The notes under the pieces were generated by a model. It was not told the origin of the DNA and searched no databases. It saw only the letters and a list, made by a program, of their open reading frames with translations. Shown in pieces: positions 1 to 11,900 of a DNA stretch of 64,000 bases. The DNA comes from Lactarius indigo (taxonomy: Eukaryota > Basidiomycota > Agaricomycetes > Russulales > Russulaceae): assembly GCA_025766275.1 (NCBI GenBank), contig JAFKAC010000011.1, positions 744,001 through 808,000 of the forward strand, read 5' to 3'. Both the position numbers and the translations under genes were made by a program. Position 1 is the stretch's first letter. Every line of letters starts with the position of its first letter.

Positions 1-1989
1 TTGCAGGAGTCAGAGAGGGTATAGGAGCCGGCAGTGTGGTGTCCTCGGAGGTTTTCGGGCATGGGTGAAGGGCCCTCCATATGCCCCCGCATTGAACGAC
101 AAGCGCGGTTGCTATGGGAAGGAATGTGGCAAGGAGCATCGGAAGGGGGAGACTGGCAAAGATCATCCAAAAGCCCTGCATGGCAAACAAGAACAATGCC
201 CAGGTGAACAATGCCTGAGGAAGACTATGGATGATCGCAATCAGTCGAAAACGACCATGGCTCAGATGGTTTGTGCTCGGGTTGCCCAAATGCACAACCT
301 GTTAGAAGTCAACCGCAAATTCCGGGTTATAGGAAACGTCGCTATGCTCACTGTAGTGATGGCGTTTGTACTGAGAAGTCTCCGCTGTTCTTGCACGAGG
401 AACAATGCCGTGACTACGCCGAGTATGCAGAGTAATAGCGAAGAGCTAGAAAAGGCGGGAAAGGAAGACAGTGGCATCATATGAACGTTCGCACTGCATA
501 GAATAAAAGATGAACTGGGTTTTTTCCGGGTAGGAGAAAATTTCCTCACATGATAAGTCCCAACATCTTGGAGAAAGAGGTCAGCAAAGACCCCACAGCA
601 AAAGCGATTCAACTTACCGATGACATCATCTGCTTCAAATCTTCAACCGTCTCAGACATATGCTCGCGCCAACGGGACGTGTTGACGAGTTGGTCTAACC
701 AAAGGCTCTTGAACCGCGCCTGGTACCCATCGGGAAATCCAAAAAGAAGCGCATTCGATATGATCCCCAAGAGGACGCTCCATTTGCTATCTTGAATCTC
801 CAAAGTAGATCGACCGAGGGAGAGTCGACAGTGATCTTCACCGAAATGGGTTAAGCGATGGCTTGCTGCGATAGGAGGGTTCATAAGAGGGCCCACAGAA
901 TTGCAGAGGCTCAAACCTTACCAACAGTCACCCATAACCCCGCGATATAAGTAGTGACGTAGGAGTTGTGAGTATGATCTGCTGTGAACCAGTTAACTGG
1001 AGGCCGCGCAAGATAAACTAAGCGAATCTTACCTTTCTTGTGCTCAAGAAGATCAATAATCTCTTCCCTCTGCTCGGCCGTGTAGGGGAAAGTGGGGGTA
1101 TCCGAGGTAGAGGCATCTAGATACTGTCTGTCACGCTGGGTACATCGGCAAATAAGAGATCTCCTGTTTCACCTGCGCGGGCATGCAAAAACACGAATTG
1201 AAGATCATTCAGGGCCTGAACAGAATATTGAGACGCGGCATCGGGAAACAGTCCGACATGGATCCAGTAATTTTCCTCTAGGGCATATTCTGCGCCTGGA
1301 CTTTAAGCTCACTTAACAATACGGATGGATATACGAGACATACGGAAATGGCCTTTTGTGAAGGTGTGTTGAGGCCGGACGAAGACTGTGTCGGGTGTGT
1401 GCAACCAGAAGACGGTGCGAAGGTTATGATCCGCGAAGTAATAGTTGCAAGAACCTGAATGCTTATGAATTTCGAGGAACAAATGCGAGGTTTCCGGAAG
1501 GTGAACGCGTTTCTCGGTGAGCGTATTGCAGATGAGAGATAGCCAGGCATTCAGCTGATCGGCAACCCCAGGTTCGGCGATGCGGGCCTCGGTGACCATC
1601 GTGATTCCTGCCGACACCTTGATGTGAGCATAAGGATTCCCCTTTGGGTGAGTGGATATGGTCCATCCTTGGAACTGGTAGGATGGTCTTCGGGAGGGTC
1701 AACCCCGAAAGTTCTATCGTGCGAACGCGGAAAATCGACATGTGACGCACACTGATCCAAGATTGGTTCCCAATGGGACAATCGTCGTCGAGCCATGCAC
1801 ACTGGAAAAAAAAAAGAAAAAAAGGAGGTCACGAGATGATTGGTAGCGTGAGAAACCTCTAGCTTACCGCGTTGCGGCTTGACATCTCGAGTCTCTTATG
1901 GTGGAAGGGAGGATCGGGAATAAGTTGGACTCGTCGGCGTTAAAATCATTCATGACACTAGAAATACCGTTCGAGGCAGACTCGGACAT
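1..1989 (-). CDS. WW-like / multi-pass membrane family protein, copy A (3' end off window)
   Basis: Function unknown; I recognise the fold pattern as an expanded agaricomycete family of hypothetical proteins. The model has ten exons: 1989-1868, 1801-1751, 1687-1344, 1289-1173, 1116-1033, 978-922, 865-618, 566-550 (17-nt microexon), 493-352 and 298 to beyond the window start. All junctions are GT...AG, and those checked against copy B agree. The start was chosen as the first ATG before the conserved exon-1 stretch LFPILPSTIRDS. Exon 3 carries GWTISTHPKG followed by ITMVTEA, LFLEIH and YYFADH. Exons 4-5 carry EENYWIHV and TFPYTAEQ. Exon 7 carries LTHFGEDHCRLS and LWLDQL. The last exons are hydrophobic (probable membrane helices). 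No internal stop remains after splicing. Alternative: a recently silenced copy, which cannot be excluded. Confidence 0.72.
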
Positions 1990-2446
1990 GGCGCAAGAGA
2001 GATGGTGTTCAAAGGACTGGTAGGGACCAAGTGGAAAACTAGGAGCCCGAACGTATGTCAAGCGAGTATATATCTCAGGTAAAAAATACACAGCCTCTAT
2101 ATGCTGTATCCACCCAAGCTGTGCCATAATAGACGAATGGCACCTTGAATAGCATTGCAATGATACTGTCCGGTTATTTAGATAGCTAGGAATCGGTATA
2201 AATAATGGGCGCTGGCGCTTCAAAGCTTCAGCTTCAGATCCTCAGATACGGAGATGACTCCGTTACGACTTTTTGTTCGCCTGATCATCGATCACCGATC
2301 ACGGTGATCTTTCCGATTCAGTGAACTTCCATTAAGGATCCCATTCTTTACAAGGTTCTTCACCTGCCTCACGCGCGCCTCACGACACATCACTGCATCA
2401 CAGCATGCGGAAACAGTTCAGGGGCATTTTGCAGGCATGCTTGTAA
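1990..2446. other. Intergenic, no supported gene
   Basis: Upstream region of copy A. I see no convincing coding pattern. The minus-strand frame stays open above the chosen start, but the sequence there is not conserved in copy B. Confidence 0.4.
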
Positions 2447-2680
2447 CTAGAAGCACCCACCCCTTGACCCATCCGCATCGAAATAGCGGTTCAGAGAGTC
2501 AGGTGTAGTGCTCCCTACAGACAGGTTTGGAAGAGGAGCCTTTGAACTTTGAACGAACTCACGACGCAGCAACGTGTTGAACATGTTGAAGATTCGACCG
2601 AAAATGTTTGTCACATCGACAGCGACCCTACGTCCAAGACATGCGAGTTCGTCGTGTTTTTCACGGCGGTCATCTGTCAA
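2447..2680 (-). other. Possible exon of an unassigned gene
   Basis: An open minus-strand frame with a balanced, amphipathic composition (ELTDDRREKHDELACLG, VTNIFGRIFNMFN). It looks more coding-like than its neighbours. It is open upstream to a TAG that could be a splice acceptor. No second exon could be joined with confidence and no family was recognised. It may be a decayed gene fragment. Confidence 0.25.
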
Positions 2681-3115
2681 CTCCGGGAAAGACTCTTTGT
2701 CGGTCTAACGACGTGAAGCAAGGGAGGTGCAGTCATGGTTGTTTTAGATGTCCCGCCTGCAGCACAACACCCTGCATCAACATTACAATTCACAGGTACG
2801 TAACTCCCACAAAGACGAGCATTTGCGTGACTGTCCTTCGAACGTGCAGAGCCCCTGACAGGCCTGACCCACCGCGTGCATTCCTAGAAAGGGGTCCGCC
2901 CGGAAAAAGAGACCCACATCCCAAAGCCTCCTTAAGATCGTCACATGTGGTCTCTTTGGGGCAGTGTTCCAGTCGGAAGTAGCACTACCACTTGCAGTTG
3001 TACGTACATCCCCTTTCAGCCTTGGACACGGCATCAGCAGCTGCTCCCAACTTGCCACCTTCGGTTCCTAGTTCTTGTCCGCTACTCCTCCCGCTCCATT
3101 TCCGGTATTGTAGCA

Positions 3116-3184
3116 AATGGTTACTCCAACGACTCCAGTGTGTTCCCAGTCCTCCTTTCCGCCATCAGGGACTCGACCTGGAGA
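3116..3184 (+). pseudogene. Relic of the exon-1 coding segment of the WW-like family, opposite strand
   Basis: The plus-strand frame reads SNDSSVFPVLLSAIRDSTWR. This lines up with exon 1 of copies A (LFPILPSTIRDSR) and B (LIPVLPSTIKDSG). No following exons of the family are seen on this strand, so it is probably a broken-off duplicate between copies A and B. Confidence 0.45.
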
Positions 3185-3695
3185 TATCGAGGGGGGTTTC
3201 GACCGCTGTTACGGCGGCTACCATCGCCGAACTTGGGCGTTGGGTTTAGGCGCTTTGTAGATGCATGCATTTTGGGAGTGACGTTCCCACGATGATTTTC
3301 AGTGGCACGTGTAGGCACACCGAAGGTAAGTCGCAAGGCGCAAGGATGATCTGATACTGCCCATACTTTCTCAAGACGCCCCAACACCGAAGCGACCTCA
3401 ATATTTGCATGATGATAGGGTTACTCGTTGAGCATCATCATAACTGGGTAAATTGTAATCCTTAGTATAGCCTCGTCCTGTCTCGACTGCCGATCACGTA
3501 TCCTGCGAGGGATGAGGCCAACAACTCTTCGCTATTGTCGTCGCTCGAAATGAGGTTGTCAATGGAATCAACGAGAAATACAGCCTTGATGGTAATGACC
3601 TGACCGCCGTGATTAATTCTCCGGGAAAATCACAATAGGGCGCTGTCGACATACCACGGCGACGAAGATAAGTAGGGAAATAGCCAATTTAGAAT

Positions 3696-3959
3696 TCACC
3701 TGAGGTTTTTCTTCATCTTCCTCTGCCCAGGCCGCCTCCACGTTGTGAGTTGGAGGTAACTGAAAGTATGTCCAGGATTGCTGGCGCTTTTGTCACTCTT
3801 TGTTGCCTCGTGGTAAGTGGCGTGCATGTATTTCACACAGATTGTGCCAGTAGTGTATTCGTAGAGGGTGCAAGTACGCACGAAGTTCTGGGCGGCTTTC
3901 AGCTGGTACAAACTAACTAAGGTCCCACCTTGCAGCCTTTTTCTGTCCCAGATCATCAC
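3696..3959 (-). other. Unassigned open frame, possible terminal exon
   Basis: An 87-codon minus-strand frame (begins MMIWDRKRL, contains LKAAQNFVRTCTLYEYTTG) ending in a stop at 3696. Composition is compatible with coding, but no homologue is recognised. The nearest candidate upstream exon on the same strand is at 4528-4713, and the roughly 570 nt between them could not be resolved into exons. Confidence 0.2.
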
Positions 3960-4527
3960 AGCGCCGCAGTGGTCAGCACATGGGTCAATTTCCAGGAGTT
4001 CCAGCTCGGAGTAACGCTGGTTCGGGATTATCTAATGGGCGACCATAATGATGGTGAGAACTTGGAGACTTGTGGTAGGAGAACCCGGGATTTTGTGGAG
4101 GCAGTTGATTGGAAGAAGAGTGGGAGAGAACGACAGCGAAGAGAAAGGAACGTTGGTGAACGGTGTTACGATGCCGAGAAAGCTGCTCTCCCACGTGCCT
4201 CATCGGTCAGGTGTTGCCATCCAGATCTTCAGCGCTTCAACTCTGTATGTCAGCCTCGGTGGGTCCTCCCCTTCCTCGCCCCCAGCCCTGGGCCCATCTG
4301 ACGTTGAGGCGCTCTTCCCCTGACCGCAACTCCCATGAGGCTGCCTCGTGAGGTTCGCCTCTCAAACCCTGCGGATCCTGACCCCCAAAACTGCATTCCA
4401 GACCCCGGCTTCCCCCCTCCTTTCCCCCACACTGTCTCCCGGAGCCGCCTTGGGTTCATGCCCTGAGCCCTCCGACTAATTTCGCTCTCGATAATACACC
4501 TTGAGCTGCTACACCTAACTTACTTAC

Positions 4528-4713
4528 CCAATGTCCCCCAACCATCTGCGCAACCACCGTTACCTTGAAATCACATAGCCCGTTGGATCCCAACGGCTCT
4601 CGTAGTGGTTCTCCAGTCAGTCCGATCGTCACGCACTTGGGTGCGGCGTCAGAGAGAAATGAAGTGGGAGTACTTCCGGTTAGCATAAGGCCATAATGCA
4701 CCCCAAGGAGCAC
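4528..4713 (-). other. Probable exon of an unassigned minus-strand gene
   Basis: The frame reads from a Met through CVTIGLTGEPLREPLG, LCDFKVTVVAQMVG and stops at a consensus donor (GTAAGTAAGT on the minus strand at 4527). The regular alternation of residue types and the perfect donor suggest a real exon. Downstream exons are not resolved and the product is unknown. Confidence 0.3.
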
Positions 4714-5023
4714 TCAAATAGATTCGAAAATACAAATTGAATTAGCGTTTGTGGGGAGTGTTGTATCAGTATCACAGGCTTCTTTAACTAGTAGTACGTG
4801 GAGCAATACAAGAGAGGGGCAACAAGCACGCAAGAGTCAAGAGTCAAGGCGGGTGAAAAATCCACTTTGTTCTGGGGACAGGTACTATTTTTGTCGTCTC
4901 CCACAGAATTGGGACGCCCCGGCGTCTAGATATACTATACAGGCAAGCTCAGAACGATACACGGGTACATTATCGTATGAAACTGGAATCTCGTCACCGT
5001 TCGACGGGGTAAAATATCCGACT

Positions 5024-7033
5024 CTAGACCATAGACTCCACAGTCGGGCGCTCTCTCTGTTCTACTGTGGTATTCGAAGGGGGGATAGTGGGCGGTAACA
5101 TGGCGCCATTGATGGGTTCTGGACGTGGGTGAACAATGAACCATATACCCAGACCCACCACAACCAGTATGACGGCTACGGGGAGTAGAGTAGAAATGAG
5201 AGGAGTGAGGGGAAGGTCTGCAAATGCCATCCAAAAGCCCTGCATCGAGAAAAGGAGTAATGCCCAGACGAACAGTGCCCGTGGAAGGCTATGAACGATC
5301 GCAATTGGTTGGAAACCATAGCATGTGTTCCAGTGCTTTAGATATGCAACCTGTCAAACTTCGAGTTACATAACTGCAATCGCCGAGTTGAAGGGCGTCA
5401 TATGCTCACCGAAGTTGGGATGTTCGTACCAAGGAGCCTCTGCTGTTGTTGCAAGAGGAAAGATGTCACGGCGAGATCAAGAACACAGAGAAACAACGAA
5501 GCTTTGACCGAACCAGTGGAAGAAGACATTTGCATCGTAGGGATGCTCGCGCTGCAGATTACATGGCATTGCGTCAGTTAGGGCCCTCCTGGATTTGAGA
5601 AGGCTTTCTCACCCAAGAAGTGCCAAGATCTCAGAGAACAAGGTCAGAAAGGACGCTCCCTAACAGCCCCGAATCAACTCACCCAAGACATGGTCTGTTT
5701 CAAATCTTCAGTCGTCTCAGAAGCGTGCTTGCGCCATTGGGATGCGCCGACGAGTTGATCTACCCACAAGCTCTTGAATCGCTCTTCGTAGTGATCAGGA
5801 ATGCAGAAAAGGAGCATTTTTGATATTCCTAAGACGAGGTTCCATTTACAATCTGGAACCTCCAAGATGGACTGATTAGAGGATATGTGGTAGTCCTTAG
5901 GCTCCTCGTTTGAACGGATAAAGAGGCGACGGTTTGCTGCAGTAAAAAGGACCCTGAGGGGTAACACAATTCTTAGATGCATACAACTTACCGACTGTCG
6001 CCCATAACCTAGCGACGTAAGCCGCAACGTAAGGACTGGAAGCACGATCTGCAGACAACCAAATGACGGGAGGTCACGCAGTGTGTACTCAGCGAAACAA
6101 ACCTTTATTATACTCAAGAAAATCGATAAACTCGTCACACTCTTTGACCGTGTACGGAAAAGTAAGTGTTTCCGAGGTCTGTGCATCTAAATGCTCTGCG
6201 TCAGGCACGGATACCTTGGCGAACGAGAGGGTCCCTATCTCACCTGTGCGAGCACGCGAAAAAACGACCTGAAGCTCATTCAGAGCCTTCTCAGAATAGT
6301 GAGAAGCAGTCCCAGGGAACAGTTCGACGTGAATCCAGTAATTTTCTTCTGGGGAATATTCTGATCAAAAGAAAAACCAACTCAGTTGGAAACACGAATA
6401 GACATGAGTGACATACGGAGACAACTGCTTGAGTGGGGGGGCAGAAATCCAATGCTGGTTGTATTAAGGGTATGCAGCCAAAAGATGATGCGAAGGCCAT
6501 GATTCGCGAAGTAATAGTTACAAGTGCCCGAGTCCTGATGAATTTCGAGGAACAAGTCGGAGCTATCCGGAAGGTGGACATGTCCCTCATTGATCGTATC
6601 GCAGATCACGGCAAGCCAGGCATTCAGCTGTTCCAAAACTCCAGGCCTGGCGATGTTGGCCTCGGTGATGATTGTGATTCCTGTCTGCGACTTGATGTGA
6701 GCGTAGCGCTTCCCCTTCGGGTGAGTGGATATGGTCCATCCCTGGGACTGGTATGGTGGCCTTTAGGATATTTAGTCCCAAAATTTCTATGCAACGAACG
6801 TGGATAGCCAGCTCACTCCGATAGAAGATTGGCTCCCAATAGACCAATGTCCTGAGAGATACGCGAGCTAGAAAAAAAAAAAAAAAAGGGGGGGGGGGGG
6901 GGGGGTTGTAGAGTAGTCGTGAGCACACGAGTGCGTCCATTGCTTACTACACGGCGCCTCGATAACCAGAGTCCTTGATGGTGGAAGGGAGGACCGGGAT
7001 CAGGTTGACCTTGTTTGTACTGAAATTATCCAT
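5024..7033 (-). CDS. WW-like / multi-pass membrane family protein, copy B
   Basis: Complete model that splices without internal stops: 7033-6948, 6867-6817, 6760-6417, 6360-6244, 6186-6103, 6048-5992, 5936-5683, 5629-5613 (17 nt), 5551-5410 and 5350-5024. Exon boundaries match copy A one for one, including the microexon. N-terminal part: LIPVLPSTIKDS, then GWTISTHPKG, ITIITEA, LFLEIHQDSG and YYFANHG. Middle: EENYWIHVELFPG, TFPYTVKECDEF, VARLWATV. C-terminal part: FQPIAIVHSLPRALFVWALL and a second long hydrophobic stretch (LISTLLPVAVILVVVGLG), so it is probably a membrane protein. It ends with a Pro/Thr-rich tail and the stop TAG. In exon 7 the usual LTHFG..HARLS segment has diverged. The acceptor of intron 1 follows a run of C then T. 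Function unknown. Confidence 0.75.
6881..6906. repeat. A-run followed by G-run inside intron 1 of copy B
   Basis: On the plus strand a run of about 17 A is followed by about 18 G. On the coding strand this is poly-C then poly-T immediately before the acceptor TAG, an exaggerated polypyrimidine tract. Such tracts are length-unstable and prone to assembly error. Confidence 0.7.
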
Positions 7034-8149
7034 GACATCAGCATGATCGGAGTCGCCCCGGGTGGGGCTGACAGCAGAGCGCTCGATGCTCAAAAACGAT
7101 GAACGCCGGCTGCGCTCTGGGCTGGGACCGGCGCTTGCCCCAGTGACTGTGCAGCTTTGCTCGACAAAGTTGTGCTCCGAGTTGCGAAACTGACAAGGTG
7201 TGTTGCTAGACTCGCAGACCTCGAAACGGGGCCAGGACTTGGCCTGTATGCACGTGAGTTTGTTGAGATGACTGTTCCGGTGGAGGGTCGTATCTGAGGC
7301 ATAACGTGACATGACCAAAAACGCACCAGTTGTCGTACGAGGTCACGAGGCTGGGACGCTGAGGCTCTTTGTGTGTCTGAGAAAGCTGCGGTAAGGCTCC
7401 GAGTACGGAGCATGGACCGTCCATCAAGACAGGATAGTTGGAAGGAGTGCAAGGGTAGATGAGGGGATGTGTATCGAAGAGTGGCATGACAGAGCATATT
7501 TAAGCAGTTTGGTGAGGGCATCAGCAAAACAAAATTTGACCAGCTGTGAACTAATTCCTACCATATGTGGGTGTCACCTGTGCCTCCTAGTCCTTCTGTG
7601 TTCCTGATGGGGAAAAGGTAGAAAGAGATTGCACGGACACTCAGACTTCCGCCTCCCTCCGTTACCGGGTGATTGGCAACGAGTGCTCAGAAAAGGAAAT
7701 GATATTTCAAACGACCAAGATCGTGGAGATTTTGAGCGGTTCGAGCTGGTGCACAGTGCCTTAAGACAAGATCCGAACTCACCGGCTCAATACCGACCCT
7801 GCGCAATTGGTTTGCGCGTTCAAGTTTCTGCTCGGACTCTGATGAGGTTAGTCATTGGTAGGGTGTAAGCAAGAAAAAATATACTGTAGATTCCATTCCA
7901 AGCGGTTCGAGGATCGATGGCGTGCCCCAAGATCCAAACTACAGTACTGACCATGTGTAATTGGTCTGCGCGTTTCTGCTCGGATGAGTCGGTCATTGCA
8001 AAGATAAAGATGTGATCATTGTCAGGGTCGGTGCGACTCCCGCCAGATCACTAGGGCCGCTGGCACCTAAACACCTTATAATGCCAGAATGGTCATCAGG
8101 AAAAATCCAAACTGTAAATTGAGCTAATTTCGGTTCATTGCATCCTTGC
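7034..8149. other. Intergenic / decayed sequence, no supported gene
   Basis: No reliable gene. Two short stretches (about 7800-7862 and 7950-7998) are diverged direct duplicates of each other, sharing AATTGGT, TGCGCGTT and CTGCTCGGA. The minus-strand frames here are not conserved in any other part of the window. Confidence 0.4.
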
Positions 8150-8297
8150 CGAATTGATGCCGATGTTGGAAAGCAATGTCGATAGCGCCGTCCTGCCCTC
8201 CGGATAATCTTCATTGATGTAAAGTACGGGAGCGTTGATCACCTTGCCAACATCAGTGCAGTACAGAGAAGAGCGCGCGCTCGAAGCAGGGGCTGTG
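8150..8297 (-). pseudogene. DHTKD1-like 2-oxo-acid dehydrogenase E1 pseudogene, 3' segment
   Basis: The minus strand reads GYTAPASSARSSLYCTDVGK followed by VINAPVLYINEDYPE. This is the segment after the thiamine-diphosphate fold in DHTKD1 / 2-oxoglutarate dehydrogenase E1 (family pattern: SAR.S.YC.D...INAPV.HVN.D.PE). Reading then breaks down: a second frame continues weakly (DGAIDIAFQHRHQFGKDA) and ends in stops. The expected segment between the GATCDVVSN region and this point is missing. The 5' part lies beyond the hAT insertion at 16498-16971. This is a dead gene; the family is assigned from motif recognition only. Confidence 0.6.
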
Positions 8298-8305
8298 TAC
8301 CTGAT
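8298..8305. repeat. hAT target-site duplication, left copy (TACCTGAT)
   Basis: Identical 8-bp TACCTGAT occurs immediately outside both ends of the element (8298-8305 and 16490-16497), the length expected for hAT insertion. Confidence 0.93.
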
Positions 8306-8327
8306 TAGTGATGTCAAAGTTCGGTTC
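8306..8327 (+). repeat. hAT left terminal inverted repeat
   Basis: 22 bp starting TAGTGATGTCAAAGTTCGGT, identical to the reverse complement of 16468-16489. It fits the loose hAT rule for ends (YARNG). Confidence 0.92.
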
Positions 8328-8530
8328 AGTCTGGTTCTTTACCCTTTGTGGCTGAACTCCGGACCGGACCGAGGGTCCGGTTTTGGATATTGCCGAACCC
8401 CGAGCCGGACCCCGGTTCAGGGTTCACAATGGTCCAGTTCCAGTTCGGGGAGGCTGTGAACCCCGAACCGGACCTGAAGGGGATTTTGTGGTCCGGTTCC
8501 GGTTCAGGAGGTCAAACCGAACGCTAAATT
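8328..8530. repeat. hAT left subterminal repeats
   Basis: About 200 bp packed with diverged copies of GGTTC-GG and GGACC units in alternating orientation (for example CCGGACCGAGGGTCCGG). The same kind of sequence lies inside the right end. Inferred to be transposase binding sites. Confidence 0.6.
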
Positions 8531-8946
8531 GAGGTTTGGGACAACGACGCCGCTTCCCTTTCCTGATTCGTGCTTCTTGCGAATTCTTGTACCGATGTTT
8601 TAAAAATCATTTTGTAGTCCAGAGTCCATACTCTTACCCACGTCTGCTGGGTTTAGGGACACAGTATTCTAGGATTGTCAAGGCTGTGAACAGATGTGCC
8701 ACACTAGGTAATGCGCAAGGTGGACCGCATGGCTCAATAGTGATAGGTGTTGCAAGGGGTCACACATACCCCAGCTTGCAGTGCTTCAATTGGCCCTGGA
8801 ACTTGAAGAGAAATAAGGCAAGTTGGCGACTCGGTGCCGATATATTCAGAGGAGACAAGCGGTGGAACGCCAAACAAACGACATGCTGCACGCTAGTATG
8901 CTATGGACTAAATACTGTATTTCTTCTATAGTTGTATTTTCTAATC

Positions 8947-11900
8947 TCACTGTAATGACTCCAAGATTGAGTCAACGTCGATTGGTTCAATCTCAGTGTC
9001 TCCAACATAGTCAACGTCTAATGACTGTACACGGGCGTCGAAGTGTTCTGCCACCTGTGTGACGGCAGAGATATGCCCGTTCCTGTAAGCGCTTTTGAGA
9101 ATTTGAAGCCCCTCAAAAATTTCTGGGGTCAGCAAATTTCTTCGTGAGCAGCCGGTTATCCCCCCACTGCTAAATGCGTGTTCTGATGGTGTAGCTGATC
9201 CCTGGATTGCGAGGTAATCCCGGGCGATCCTCTTCAGTGTGGGGTATTTCACATCGCTTTGGGTCTTCATTTCCATATGCATTCATTAAAAGTACGCTGG
9301 ACACAAATAAAAGAACTCACCCCCCACCACGAAACGACATCGGCCACACTCTCAACCCCAGAATGTAGGTATTGCTTGAGTTCATCGTGAGGATTGCCAT
9401 CCGCCTTCTCTTTTTGTTGGAACAGCTTGACAGCCTCCAGAAGGTACGAACCGCCGTAGTGGGCTGATGGCTTAGGCACAGGTGGCACGATGGTGTCTTC
9501 AGTACGCGTTGTAGTTTCCGGAGTAATATAATATTTGTCGAACTAACGAGTTGATATCGGTATAAGAACAATTGAATATTAAAAAGATCACGTACCACTT
9601 CCTCAAGCTCCCTCATAGCAATGGCATATTGTTCGTGATCCCATCGGACTTGGAAATAAAGATCCTTGAGATTTGGATCAAGAACTGGTGTGGTCAGCTC
9701 AAAGTTAAGAACGAGTACAAGTGTGAGAACTCACTGACACATATGAAATAAGTAACGTGTGAGCCTTCGACACGAGTATACCACTTGCAAAGATTCTTGA
9801 GTCCTTCGTTCAGCGCGTCCTTCAGCTCGTGGTATTGAATGTGATCAGCCATAGTCTCCCAGTTTTTGATGAGGAACTTGAAAGTTGAGAGAACACGCCA
9901 GACGGTCGGGGTGTGCTCTTTTGAGAACGTCTGCTGAGCGTTAGACAGCTCCTGGTAGAGTATGAACAATAGAGAGAAGGTGGGAATTGGAAGAAAAAAA
10001 AACACACCCTTATTGAAGATTTGATATTTACGAGCCGTTCCCAGTCTTTCTGTGTCAGCTGAAAGTCGGTGTAGCTCCGCTGCCTGGTCAAGTTTGGGAC
10101 TTGGTCGTTCGCATCTGCAAGCAGAACAAATTGTTCAATTCCCTATAGGAGATAAGTGTCAGTGATTGAGATGATAAAAACGCGACACGCACCAATCGTA
10201 ACTTGAGGAACCGGTTGAGGAAGCTGTAGAGGGACCCCCAGCGAGTTCAGATCCACACGATAAGCTCCAATGGTGCAGCCCCAACTTGAATGCAGGCCTC
10301 CCTGAAGTAGGCTCTGGCCTGCGGCGATTTACGAATCTGCAGTGCAACACACACACATTAGTGCAAACGCAAGTCCGGTGTGGAAGGAACTTACCTGTTT
10401 GACCAAGGCGACTGCTTTTCCGAGTGAACTACCTGAGTCGAAGACCTCCTCGTCCTCGTCCTTGTCCAAGTTGTTATTGGGGTCCTCCAGGTCTGGCCTT
10501 GTAAAAGCGTTCCTACGATTCGTGTCAGAGCCTAAACCCGGCGCGACCTTCTGTATAAAGTGCTTCACTGTGAGGTGGAGTGAGTGTTCCATGCACCTGA
10601 GAGTTCAATTAGAATGTGTTCGGGAATACCTGGATGTAGCAGGACTTACAACATATCGTGTTCTACGGCGCTCCACTCGTCTTCTGTAGCGGCAAGCTTG
10701 TTCTGGAGCATGCAAATAGTTGTCCAATTGACAGCTGCCCCATCACTGGTAAACCAGCCAATCTACGTGGGTTCCGAGTGAGTTACAAGAAGAGAGAGAC
10801 AACGAAAGTGTTACCTTTCCATGAAGCCTGTAGCTGTCTAGCGTATGAGCCAGGATGTCAGCGATATTCTTACCCGTGTGCCTACCCTTAATTTCCTCAA
10901 ATATGAGCTGTTCACACTTGAGGCACCATATGTGCGGTTGATCTGCTGGTGCATCTATATAGTGGGCCGTGACAGATAGATAGGGGTCTCCAGGTTCCGA
11001 GGTCTACGTGTCGAAAGTGAACGATATCTTGCCAGGGGCTCTCTTCATGTTCTCACGCATTCTTCCCTGTGCAATGTGAACACGTCTAAGTACCTCGGCA
11101 CGAATTGTGTTGCGGGAGGGTATGTCCTTCTCCAAAAGAGAAGGCCGACAGAACTTGAGGAGGCGGCGAAAAGCCCCACGCTCGACCAACAAGAATGCCT
11201 GAGGGCAGAAGAAGATCAAATTATAAAGTATTATAATGTGCGTATTCACTCACCTTGTCTTCACAGACAATAAGCTCGATGATGTGGCCGAGTAAGCCTG
11301 CAGTTGTAAATGGAGGGACCTTCGGTTCGCGAGTGACCACGCCATCTAAACTTGTCTGGGTGAGACTACACGAAATGTGAACCGATTGTCAAGTGAATAT
11401 GGGATAGCGGCGACATACCTGCTGCTGCGTGAACCAGCAGGAAGGCGGGAGAGGGCGCGGGGATGTGGCTCGATGCCAAGTACTTTACAGCATTTGCGAT
11501 ACAAGTTTACATGATGCCTAGAAAGGATCAGAAGATCACGCAAATAGAGAGTAGTAGATTACCTTGCAATATGCATCCACAAAGAGCTTGTGCTTCCTGT
11601 CAATATGCACGAGTTCCGGTTGATCGAGAGATCCTTCCTTCAAATAACTTCAGTGAACGAAGGGAAAACAGGAAAATAAAATATACTCACTCGCAGATCG
11701 TGCACAAGTGTGCATTGGAGATCTTGCCTGAAACCGGGTGCTTATACTCCTTTTTCCGTTTAAAGATAAGGAGGATATCTGCCGTAGGGTTTTGTCTTGG
11801 TTTGAAGTTCAGGGCCTGAATAATCGATGAGATTATTTACGGAGATGTGAGTAGGCGACATACCTCATGGTCCGCATCTGCCATTGCCCTGATAGACCCA

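Noticed and set aside
1117..1172. Apparent frameshift and stop in copy A after the WIHV region
   Set aside because: Copy B has the same break. A 56-nt intron (GTGAAA ... CTAG) removes it and restores RADASTSDTPTFPY, matching the family.
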